NCBI RefSeq assembly: GCF_000621565.1
Contig: NZ_KK211305.1
Coordinates: 62,001-126,000 of the forward strand
Direction: 5' to 3'
From: Butyrivibrio sp. LB2008
GTDB lineage: Bacteria; Bacillota; Clostridia; Lachnospirales; Lachnospiraceae
Length of the DNA: 64,000 bases
Shown: positions 10,826 through 17,997 of the stretch, in pieces
How positions within the stretch are numbered: position 1 is the first letter of the stretch
Layout: each line of letters begins with the position of its first letter
Notes under the pieces: generated by a model
Databases searched by the model: none
The model's input: only the letters and a program-made list of their open reading frames with translations
What the model was told of the DNA's origin: nothing
Made by a program: the position numbers and the translations under genes

Positions 10826-12028
10826 ATGCAATATCATGCTTTTGTAATTAAATATGCCGAGATCGGGGTTAAAGGAAAAAACAGATATATCTTTGAGGAA
10901 GCGCTTGTTAAGCAGATTGAGAGAGTTCTTTCAAAATGTGACGGTGAGTTTGAGGTTTCAAGAGTTGCGGGAAGAATGTACATTGAGGCCAGGGACTTTG
11001 ATTTTGATGAGACAGTCGGACAGCTCAAGACTGTATTCGGTGTTACGGGAATCTGCCCCGCAGTTTCGATTGAAAGAGACGGAGAGAACAATCTTCCCGA
11101 TGTTGACGGAGTTGCAAAGGCAGTAATAGATTTCGTTGACGGAGTTTATCCTGTAAAGAACAAGACATTCAAAGTTAAAGTAAGAAGAGTGGATAAGAGC
11201 TATCCCATGGATTCAATGGAACTTGCGGCAGAACTCGGTGCAAGAATCCTTGATGCATACAGCGAGATGAAGGTTGATGTGCATAATCCTGAGATCCTTA
11301 TCAACGTGGAGCTCAGAGAGAAACTCAACATCTTCTCCGAAGTTATCCCGGGCCCCGGCGGAATGCCGATCGGAACTGCAGGAAAGGCAATGCTTCTTTT
11401 GTCGGGAGGAATTGACTCACCTGTTGCGGGATATATGATCGCAAAAAGAGGTGTTGATATCGAGGCTGTTTACTTCAACGCTCCGCCTTATACAAGTGAG
11501 AAGGCTAAGCAGAAAGTTATCGATCTTGCCGGCGTTATCGCAAAGTACACAGGTAAGGTAAAGCTTCATGTCATCAATTTTACAGATATACAGATGTACA
11601 TTTACAAGCAGTGTCCTCATGACGAACTTACAATAATCATGAGAAGATATATGATGAGAATCGCTGATACACTTGCTCAGAATTCAGGATGCATGGGACT
11701 TGTAACAGGTGAGAGTATCGGACAGGTTGCTTCACAGACTATGCAGAGCCTTATGTGCACGGGCGAAGTTGTAACCGACATCCCCGTATACAGACCGCTT
11801 ATTGCATTTGATAAACAGGATATTGTGGACATTTCTTACAAGATAGATGCTTACGAGACATCAATTCTTCCATACGAAGACTGCTGTACGATTTTTGTTG
11901 CAAAGCACCCGGTTACAAAGCCGAGAGCCGATATTATCAGAAAGCATGAAGAGAATCTCAGTGAGAAGATTGATGAACTTGTGAAGACTGCGCTTGAGAC
12001 AGATGAAGTTATTGTGATTGAGAAATAA
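10826..12028 (+). CDS. thiI: tRNA 4-thiouridine synthase ThiI
   Basis: A 400-residue ThiI with N-terminal ferredoxin-like and THUMP domains (about 1-165) and a PP-loop adenylating domain with LLSGGIDSPV at 191-200. It ends soon after the catalytic domain, so the C-terminal rhodanese domain of E. coli ThiI is absent, as is usual in Firmicutes. It should install s4U at position 8 of tRNAs with sulfur from the desulfurase encoded just upstream. A GAGGAAAAG site precedes the ATG. Confidence 0.96.
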   Translation: MQYHAFVIKYAEIGVKGKNRYIFEEALVKQIERVLSKCDGEFEVSRVAGRMYIEARDFDFDETVGQLKTVFGVTGICPAVSIERDGENNLPDVDGVAKAVIDFVDGVYPVKNKTFKVKVRRVDKSYPMDSMELAAELGARILDAYSEMKVDVHNPEILINVELREKLNIFSEVIPGPGGMPIGTAGKAMLLLSGGIDSPVAGYMIAKRGVDIEAVYFNAPPYTSEKAKQKVIDLAGVIAKYTGKVKLHVINFTDIQMYIYKQCPHDELTIIMRRYMMRIADTLAQNSGCMGLVTGESIGQVASQTMQSLMCTGEVVTDIPVYRPLIAFDKQDIVDISYKIDAYETSILPYEDCCTIFVAKHPVTKPRADIIRKHEENLSEKIDELVKTALETDEVIVIEK

Positions 12029-12031
12029 AGG

Positions 12032-12161
12032 TAAGTGCTCTGCACATGGGAGATGTGATAATGAGGTTCTGATTTCGGCATATATGCCTCAACAGAACTA
12101 AGTTCGATTACAGAAATCATAGATTTCTGTAATCGAACTTATCGCTAAGTGCTCTGCACAT
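12032..12161. repeat. Structured repeat element between thiI and the HPr homologue
   Basis: Two exact copies of TAAGTGCTCTGCACAT (12032-12047 and 12146-12161) flank two hairpins. The first, 12066-12098, has a GTTCTG/CAGAAC stem around the palindrome GGCATATATGCC. The second, 12099-12141, is a perfect 20-bp stem with an ATA loop. No open reading frame is present. It may be a small palindromic mobile repeat or a structured RNA; nothing in the sequence decides. Confidence 0.75.
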
Positions 12162-12165
12162 AAAA

Positions 12166-12189
12166 AGGTCATCCCTTGCGGGATGACCT
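12166..12189 (-). terminator. Intrinsic terminator (mainly for the minus-strand HPr homologue)
   Basis: A perfect 10-bp stem (AGGTCATCCC 12166-12175 / GGGATGACCT 12180-12189) with loop TTGC. On the minus strand it is followed by a T-run; on the plus strand the T-run is 8 nt further, so it may act in both directions between convergent genes. Confidence 0.8.
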
Positions 12190-12219
12190 GAATAATCTTT
12201 TTTGGGGATCTGATTTTTA

Positions 12220-12450
12220 TCAGATCATGTAAGGCTTTAAAACGTCGAGAATTTCATCTGCGCCGTCTTCAGCGTGGATATTAAGATCGATCGGTTTAGA
12301 AAGATCCAGTGAAAAAATACCCATAATAGATTTTGCATCGATAACATATCTTCCCGAAACGAGATCGAAGTCATAATCGAACTTTGTGATGTCGTTTACG
12401 AAGGATTTAACTTTGTCGATAGAATTAAGTGAAATCTTAACGGTCTTCAT
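12220..12450 (-). CDS. HPr-like protein lacking the active-site histidine (Crh-like)
   Basis: A 76-residue HPr-fold protein. ATG 12450 is chosen because AAGGAGGT precedes it closely; a longer reading upstream has no support. Where HPr has GIHARPA, this protein has SIDKVKS, so the EI/EII phosphorylation site (His15) is missing. The second half keeps the HPr signature AKSIMGIFSL, whose serine (Ser41 here) aligns with Ser46, the HPr kinase target. That combination resembles Bacillus Crh, a regulatory HPr paralogue without sugar-transport function; a Crh-like role is inference. A normal HPr is encoded at 49755-50018. Confidence 0.85.
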   Translation of the reverse strand: MKTVKISLNSIDKVKSFVNDITKFDYDFDLVSGRYVIDAKSIMGIFSLDLSKPIDLNIHAEDGADEILDVLKPYMI

Positions 12451-12503
12451 TGTGTAATACCTCCTTCTTTTCTTTATAGTAAACGTAGAAAGTGTAAAAG
12501 TCA

Positions 12504-13856
12504 ATGCCAAAAAACATCAGAAATTTAAAGATTGCGTTGCACAATCTGGGGTGTAAAGTAAATAATTATGAGATGGATGTTATGAGCCAGAAAATCAAGG
12601 AATCAGGCGGCATAATCGTGCCATTCGGAGAGAAGGCTGACATCTATATAATCAATACATGTACGGTTACGAACATAGCCGACAGGAAGTCAAGACAGAT
12701 GCTTCATAAAGCCAAGAAAGAGAATCCCGATTCAGTCGTGGTTGCGGTTGGATGTTACGTTGAGACGGGAATCGAAGGCGTTAAAAAAGATGAGTGCATC
12801 GATCTTGCGATAGGTAACAACAAAAAATCAGAGATAGTCGAGATCCTGGATGAGTTTCTTGAAATCAAGAATGAGACTGATGACAAGACGCTCGGCGGAA
12901 CATCAATAATAGATATAAACAAGACTTCCGAGTATGAAAACATGACTCTCAGCGAGTTGCCCGGAAGAACAAGAGCGTATATCAAGATCCAGGACGGTTG
13001 TAACCAGTTCTGTACATACTGCGTCATTCCCTATGCCAGAGGCAGGATCCGCAGCAGAGACATGGAAGATATTCTTTCCGAGATCAAAGGCCTAGTGAAT
13101 AAGGGATGCAAAGAAGTTGTTCTTACCGGAATTCATATAAGTTCATACGGAGTTGATAAGGGAGAGTCCGCGATCATAGATCTTGTGGAAAAGATAAATG
13201 ACATAGAGGGACTTGAGCGTGTAAGACTCAGCTCCTTGGAACCGAGAATCATAACAAAAGAAAATGCACAGAGACTCGGAGCATTGAAAAAACTCTGTCC
13301 TCACTTCCATCTTTCACTTCAGAGCGGCTGTGATTCTGTGCTTAAGAGAATGAACAGACATTATACCGCCGCTGATTTTAAAGCGGGAGTTGAGTATCTT
13401 CGCGAAGTATTCGGAGATCCTGCGATAACAACTGATATCATTGTGGGCTTCCCCGGTGAGACGGAAGAGGAATTTGAAGAGTGCAGGAAATTTGTGGAAG
13501 ACATAAATTTCTATGAAATACATGTCTTTAAATATTCGCCGAGGAAAGGTACGGTTGCCGCCGGAATGAAGGAGCAACTTACCGACAGACAGAAGACCGA
13601 GAGAAGTGAAGTCCTTTTGAATTTGACAAAAGCACAGTCAAAGTGTTATCGTGAAGGCTTCATTGGAAAAGAACTTTCGGTTCTTTGGGAAGACACTGAA
13701 GAGATAAATAAGATTACATATGTTATCGGCCATACTGACAGATATGTCAGAGTTGCGGTGCCGGAGAATGCAGTTAACGCACATGGTGCGGTGAGTGGCG
13801 AGATTTCCAAGGCGATTCCGAGAATATTTCTAAATGACGATACATTGCTTATTTGA
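12504..13856 (+). CDS. mtaB: tRNA t6A37 methylthiotransferase MtaB
   Basis: A 450-residue radical-SAM methylthiotransferase converting t6A37 to ms2t6A37 in tRNA. The N-terminal UPF0004 domain supplies three cysteines for one Fe-S cluster (HNLGCKVN, INTCTVTN, AVGCYVE); the radical-SAM cluster is CNQFCTYC (about 170-177); a TRAM domain ends the protein. It is divergent from the HPr homologue, with only 53 bp between starts and no clear ribosome site. In B. subtilis the orthologue (yqeV) directly follows rsmE; here the desulfurase, thiI and HPr genes intervene. Confidence 0.94.
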   Translation: MPKNIRNLKIALHNLGCKVNNYEMDVMSQKIKESGGIIVPFGEKADIYIINTCTVTNIADRKSRQMLHKAKKENPDSVVVAVGCYVETGIEGVKKDECIDLAIGNNKKSEIVEILDEFLEIKNETDDKTLGGTSIIDINKTSEYENMTLSELPGRTRAYIKIQDGCNQFCTYCVIPYARGRIRSRDMEDILSEIKGLVNKGCKEVVLTGIHISSYGVDKGESAIIDLVEKINDIEGLERVRLSSLEPRIITKENAQRLGALKKLCPHFHLSLQSGCDSVLKRMNRHYTAADFKAGVEYLREVFGDPAITTDIIVGFPGETEEEFEECRKFVEDINFYEIHVFKYSPRKGTVAAGMKEQLTDRQKTERSEVLLNLTKAQSKCYREGFIGKELSVLWEDTEEINKITYVIGHTDRYVRVAVPENAVNAHGAVSGEISKAIPRIFLNDDTLLI

Positions 13857-13963
13857 AAACAGTAGTGTAATATTAAGATATATAGTGCTGATTTAGAATT
13901 TAAGCGGTCAGTTTATGATTGCTTCAAAAATACAAAAATAATATAAACGATTGGAGAAAAAAT

Positions 13964-14239
13964 ATGGCAGAACAGAATTTGGGTAACACTCAGTTTTTTA
14001 AAGTCGAAGCAGATCCCGAGACTGGTGTTAAAAAAGTTCTTTCGGTTGTTTACGACGCCCTGCTTGAGAAAGGATACAATCCGGTAAATCAGATTGTCGG
14101 CTATATTATGTCAGGCGATCCGACTTATATCACAAGCCACAAGGGAGCAAGAAGCCTTATCATGAAAGTAGAGCGTGATGAGCTTGTGGAGGAGATGCTT
14201 ACCGAGTATATCAAGAGCAACGAGTGGGCAAGAAAGTGA
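13964..14239 (+). CDS. ireB: IreB family regulatory phosphoprotein (UPF0297)
   Basis: A 91-residue UPF0297 protein ([39 protein letters not shown]). ATG 13964 follows GGAG; the reading frame is open further upstream but without a ribosome site. In Enterococcus IreB is a phosphorylated substrate of the PASTA kinase IreK affecting cephalosporin resistance; the role here is not shown. Conserved neighbour of ruvX and yrzB, as in B. subtilis (yrzL-yrrK-yrzB). Confidence 0.93.
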   Translation: MAEQNLGNTQFFKVEADPETGVKKVLSVVYDALLEKGYNPVNQIVGYIMSGDPTYITSHKGARSLIMKVERDELVEEMLTEYIKSNEWARK

Positions 14240-14255
14240 TAAGAGAGCAGCACTA

Positions 14256-14678
14256 ATGCGGATAATGGGACTTGACTACGGTTCCCGTACGGTAGGCGTG
14301 GCTTTGAGTGATGAGCTGCTTCTTACCGCACAAGGGAAGGAAATAATCCGTAGAAAAGAAGAGAATAAACTTAGAAGAACACTGGCACGCATAGAAGAAC
14401 TCATAACCACTTACGGAGTCGAGAAGATAGTTCTGGGACTCCCCGTAAATATGGACATGACGCCTTCTGAGCGTTCACAGTTGTGCCTTGAATTCAAGGA
14501 TAGAATAGAAAGACGTACCGAAATCCCTGTAATAATGTGGGATGAAAGACTTACAACAGTAGCAGCCGATGAGATTATGGATGAACTCGGAATAAAAGGT
14601 CGTGAACGAAAAGAGTATGTCGATATGATCGCTGCGCAGGTTATCCTTCAGGATTATCTGGATAACAGAAAAGAATAA
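14256..14678 (+). CDS. ruvX: Holliday junction resolvase-like RuvX/YqgF
   Basis: About 140 residues with an RNase H-like fold. The N-terminus [19 protein letters not shown] holds the first catalytic Asp; further conserved segments are [17 protein letters not shown] and a late [15 protein letters not shown]. Start ATG 14256 (or 14265) lies after GAGAG, 16 bp behind ireB. Proposed roles are pre-16S rRNA 5'-end processing (E. coli YqgF) and Holliday junction cleavage. Confidence 0.93.
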   Translation: MRIMGLDYGSRTVGVALSDELLLTAQGKEIIRRKEENKLRRTLARIEELITTYGVEKIVLGLPVNMDMTPSERSQLCLEFKDRIERRTEIPVIMWDERLTTVAADEIMDELGIKGRERKEYVDMIAAQVILQDYLDNRKE

Positions 14679-14690
14679 TGGTGAATAATT

Positions 14691-14954
14691 TTGGAAAAGA
14701 TTATATTTAGTCCCGACGGTGGTGAAGCTGTAGAGTTTTACTGCCTCGAGCAGACAGTGATAGGTGCAAAGACCTATCTGCTTGTCACAGATGAAGAAGA
14801 TGGTGACGGAGAAGCGCTGATATTGCGCGACGACTCCGATATAAAAGATGAAGAAGCGGTTTATGTAATTGTAGACGACGACTTGGAACTGGATGCGGTT
14901 GCAGGTGTATTTCGTAAGCTGCTTTCTGAGGATGGCATAGATCTCGATATTTAA
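14691..14954 (+). CDS. DUF1292 protein (YrzB family)
   Basis: An 87-residue, very acidic protein of the DUF1292/YrzB family (TVIGAKTYLLVTDEEDGDGE). Start TTG 14691, 12 bp after ruvX, with a weak GGTG site. Conserved third member of the ireB-ruvX-yrzB cluster; function unknown. Confidence 0.85.
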   Translation: MEKIIFSPDGGEAVEFYCLEQTVIGAKTYLLVTDEEDGDGEALILRDDSDIKDEEAVYVIVDDDLELDAVAGVFRKLLSEDGIDLDI

Positions 14955-15012
14955 CGGGCAAAAGGTTAATATTGGGTTCTATGTGTCCGCCATAGAAGTG
15001 GAGGAACAATTA

Positions 15013-16692
15013 TTGAGCAAGAAAAAAACTGAAAATGAGTCCAAGCTGCAGATCATACCTTTGGGTGGTCTTGAGCAGATTGGAATGAACATCACTGCCT
15101 TCAGATACGAAGACAGTATTATTGTAGTGGATTGCGGTCTCTCATTCCCTGATGACGACATGCTTGGAATAGATCTTGTAATCCCCGATGTTACCTTCTT
15201 GCAGGAGAACATCGATAAGGTAAAGGGATTCGTGATCACGCACGGCCATGAGGATCACATCGGAGCCCTTCCTTATATTTTGCATGAGCTCAACGTTCCC
15301 GTATATGCCACAAGGCTTACTATGGGAATTATCGAGCATAAGCTCGAGGAGCACAATTTACTTAAGAACACCAGAAGAAAAGTTGTAAAATTCGGACAGT
15401 CAATCAATCTCGGCCAGTTTAGAGTCGAGTTTATCAGAACAAATCATTCTATAGTAGATGCGGCTGCGCTTGCAATCTACTCACCTGCCGGTACCGTTGT
15501 TCATACCGGAGATTTCAAGGTTGATTACACACCTGTTTATGGAGATCCCATAGACCTCCAGAGATTTGCTGAGATTGGTAAAAAAGGTGTTTTGGCGATT
15601 ATGTGTGATTCCACAAATGCCGAAAGACCGGGATTTACAGCTTCTGAAAAGACCGTTGGACGAACTCTCGACAACCTTTTTGAAGAACATGAGAATTCAA
15701 GAATCATAATTGCGACATTTGCGTCAAATGTAGACAGAGTTCAGCAGATAATAAATACTGCGCATAAGTGCGGAAGAAAAGTTGTTATCGAAGGACGAAG
15801 TATGGTGAGCATTATCGATATCGCTCAGAGACTGGAATGCATTCAGGTTCCGGATGACACACTTGTCGATATTGATAATATCAAGAATTATCCCGATAAC
15901 AAAACTGTTATCATCACAACGGGAAGCCAGGGAGAGAGTATGGCTGCTCTCAGCCGAATGGCAAACGGACAGCACAGAAAGATCACAATAAGCGCAGGAG
16001 ATACGGTTATCTTTTCATCTCATCCGATTCCCGGAAATGAGAAGGCTGTCACCAATATCATCAATGAACTTCAGATGAAGGGCGCGGACGTTATCTTCCA
16101 GGATGTACACGTTTCCGGACACGCATGTCAGGAAGATATCAAGCTTATCTATACTCTCGTTAAACCTAAGTATTCAATTCCTGTTCACGGAGAGTACAGA
16201 CATCTTATCGCACAGAGAAAGATTGCAAAGGAACTCGGAATACCCAAAGAAAATATATTTATTTTGCATTCGGGTGATATACTTGAACTTGATGAAAATA
16301 GTGCTAAAGTAAAAGGAAAGGTTTCCGCAGGAGCAATTCTTGTTGACGGACTTGGAGTAGGCGATGTTGGAAATGTTGTATTAAGAGACAGACAGCATCT
16401 TGCCGAAGACGGTATAGTAATAGTAGTATTCGGCCTTGATAAGGCCAGTGGACAGCTTGTTTCCGGACCAAGCATAGTTTCAAGGGGATTTGTATATGTA
16501 AGAGAGTCGGACAAACTTATCGATGATGCAACTGACCTTGTATTGGATGAGGTGACGGAAGCTCTTGAAAAGGGAGTGACCGACTGGGGCAAACTCAAGA
16601 ATATTGTGAAAGAAGTCCTGAGCGATTACATATGGAAGAAGACTAAGAGAAGGCCGATGATTATGCCGATAATCATGGACACAAATTACTGA
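15013..16692 (+). CDS. rnj: Ribonuclease J
   Basis: About 559 residues of metallo-beta-lactamase/beta-CASP RNase J, with dual 5'-3' exo- and endonuclease activity in mRNA decay and rRNA maturation. The zinc site THGHEDHIGALPY lies near residues 75-87; ALAIYSPAGTVVHTGDFK, SDSTNAE-like CDSTNAERPG and the beta-CASP motif PVHGEYRHL are present. TTG 15013 is preferred to GTG 14983 because GGAGG (15000-15004) is 8 nt before it. Only one RNase J gene is in the window, so J1 versus J2 is undecided. Confidence 0.95.
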   Translation: MSKKKTENESKLQIIPLGGLEQIGMNITAFRYEDSIIVVDCGLSFPDDDMLGIDLVIPDVTFLQENIDKVKGFVITHGHEDHIGALPYILHELNVPVYATRLTMGIIEHKLEEHNLLKNTRRKVVKFGQSINLGQFRVEFIRTNHSIVDAAALAIYSPAGTVVHTGDFKVDYTPVYGDPIDLQRFAEIGKKGVLAIMCDSTNAERPGFTASEKTVGRTLDNLFEEHENSRIIIATFASNVDRVQQIINTAHKCGRKVVIEGRSMVSIIDIAQRLECIQVPDDTLVDIDNIKNYPDNKTVIITTGSQGESMAALSRMANGQHRKITISAGDTVIFSSHPIPGNEKAVTNIINELQMKGADVIFQDVHVSGHACQEDIKLIYTLVKPKYSIPVHGEYRHLIAQRKIAKELGIPKENIFILHSGDILELDENSAKVKGKVSAGAILVDGLGVGDVGNVVLRDRQHLAEDGIVIVVFGLDKASGQLVSGPSIVSRGFVYVRESDKLIDDATDLVLDEVTEALEKGVTDWGKLKNIVKEVLSDYIWKKTKRRPMIMPIIMDTNY

Positions 16693-16732
16693 TAAAGTCG
16701 GTGTCTCTGTAACACTTAAGGGGAATAGCTTT

Positions 16733-17272
16733 ATGAATTCAAGAAAATTGGGATATGGAATATTTGATTCCGCAACAAAGATTATTTTTATTGTCGTAGT
16801 TGTTTTGATCATAGTCGGTGGTGCTAAGACCGCTTACTATTACGGTTATCATCTTTTCAATCAGACTGCGGTCGATGAAGGAGAAGGTGAAGGCAAAACA
16901 GTCAGCGTGACCATCGAAGACGGAGATTCCGCAGAGACCATAGCAGAAAAACTTGCTGATGAAGGGCTTATAAAAGACAAGAAGCTCTTTAAGATGCAGG
17001 AGAAGTTTTCTGAATATAAGGGAAAAGAAAAAGCCGGAACATACGAACTTACAACTAAGATGACTCCGGAAGAAATGCTTGCTACAATAGCCGGATATGT
17101 AAAGGATGAAGACGGCAAATATGTTGAAGCAGCATCCGATGCTTCACTTGATCCTGATGGGAATATCAAGGATGTAGACGGTGCTTATGAAGATCTTGCT
17201 CCTGAAGATGAAGGCGGCGGTGAAGAGGAAGCAGAAGTAGTAGAAGCAGAAGGAGAAGAAAAAGAAGAGTGA
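16733..17272 (+). CDS. Truncated MltG/YceG-like membrane protein
   Basis: A 179-residue protein: one N-terminal span (about 18-40), then a LysM-like domain (VTIEDGDSAETIAEKLADEG through KAGTYELTTKMTPEEMLATI) matching the N-terminal part of the lytic transglycosylase MltG, then a very acidic tail (DEGGGEEEAEVVEAEGEE). The catalytic YceG domain with its glutamate is absent. It lies where MltG (yrrL) sits in B. subtilis, just before trmR, and the reading frame ends naturally. It may keep a binding or scaffolding role. Confidence 0.8.
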   Translation: MNSRKLGYGIFDSATKIIFIVVVVLIIVGGAKTAYYYGYHLFNQTAVDEGEGEGKTVSVTIEDGDSAETIAEKLADEGLIKDKKLFKMQEKFSEYKGKEKAGTYELTTKMTPEEMLATIAGYVKDEDGKYVEAASDASLDPDGNIKDVDGAYEDLAPEDEGGGEEEAEVVEAEGEEKEE

Positions 17273-17910
17273 TTGATCAGGATAGGATGACAGCGTTTAT
17301 CAATTCGCTGGACAGAGGAAACACTCCATTTCTTGATGAACTTGAGAGAGAAGCTAAGGCCGGCGATGTCCCGATAATAAGGAAGGACACGCAGGCGCTT
17401 CTTAAGTTTCTTATGGCGCACGCCAGGCCGAAGAATATTCTTGAGGTTGGGTGTGCAGTCGGCTTCTCGGCGCTGTTGATGGCGGAATATTCAGGTGATG
17501 ACACCAGGATAACTACCATAGAGAAGTACGAAAAAAGAATTCCGATAGCAAAAGAGAATTTTCAAAAATATGATTCACACAATAAAATCACACTTTTGGA
17601 GGGTGATGCGACAGAAATTTTGAAGACGCTTTCCCAAGGGTATGATTTTATTTTTATGGATGCGGCAAAAGCGCAGTATATAAATTTTTTGCCCGAGTGC
17701 CTCAGGATACTTGATAAAGGAGGTCTGCTCGTTTCGGACAATGTACTGCAGGACGGAGATGTTATAGAATCACGTTTTGCTGTTACCAGAAGAGACAGGA
17801 CCATTCACTCAAGAATGAGAGAGTATCTCTATGAACTCAAGCATAATGACGCTTTAAATACCGTTATCCTTACAGTTGGTGACGGGATGACACTTTCTGT
17901 TAAGCTTTAA
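17269..17910 (+). CDS. trmR: tRNA 5-hydroxyuridine O-methyltransferase TrmR (YrrM family)
   Basis: A 213-residue class I O-methyltransferase with the SAM motif ILEVGCAVGFSALLMAEY (about 57-74) and catalytic-region segments IFMDAAKAQY and LLVSDNVLQDG. GTG 17269 overlaps the previous stop (GTGA); TTG 17273 is out of frame. B. subtilis YrrM (TrmR) makes 5-methoxyuridine at tRNA wobble position 34 from 5-hydroxyuridine; the U32-family hydroxylation protein is next downstream, which supports that function over a small-molecule O-methyltransferase. Confidence 0.9.
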   Translation: MIDQDRMTAFINSLDRGNTPFLDELEREAKAGDVPIIRKDTQALLKFLMAHARPKNILEVGCAVGFSALLMAEYSGDDTRITTIEKYEKRIPIAKENFQKYDSHNKITLLEGDATEILKTLSQGYDFIFMDAAKAQYINFLPECLRILDKGGLLVSDNVLQDGDVIESRFAVTRRDRTIHSRMREYLYELKHNDALNTVILTVGDGMTLSVKL

Positions 17911-17934
17911 AAGTATTTTTTGAACAGATAATCA

Positions 17935-17959
17935 GAAATCCGCATTAGCTGCGGATTTC
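17935..17959 (+). terminator. Hairpin after trmR, fused to dispersed repeat
   Basis: GAAATCCGC at 17935-17943 pairs with GCGGATTTC at 17951-17959 (9 bp, 7-nt loop). No T-run follows. The 3' arm is part of the 19-nt block also present, inverted, at 2494-2512. Confidence 0.45.
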
Positions 17960-17983
17960 GTGAGAACATGAAGTTCAAGAATG
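17948..17983 (+). repeat. Dispersed intergenic repeat, second copy
   Basis: Plus-strand 17948-17966 equals the minus strand of 2494-2512 (19 nt) and 17964-17983 equals 2413-2432 (20 nt). The two blocks are fused here but apart and inverted at 2.4 kb. The longer trhP reading starts inside this repeat, which argues for the later start at 17998. Confidence 0.72.
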
Positions 17984-17997
17984 TATGGAGATTTAGA

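Noticed and set aside
12207-12226. GATCTGAT-TTTT-ATCAGATC palindrome as an operator
   Set aside because: It overlaps the 3' end of the HPr homologue; position does not fit an operator.
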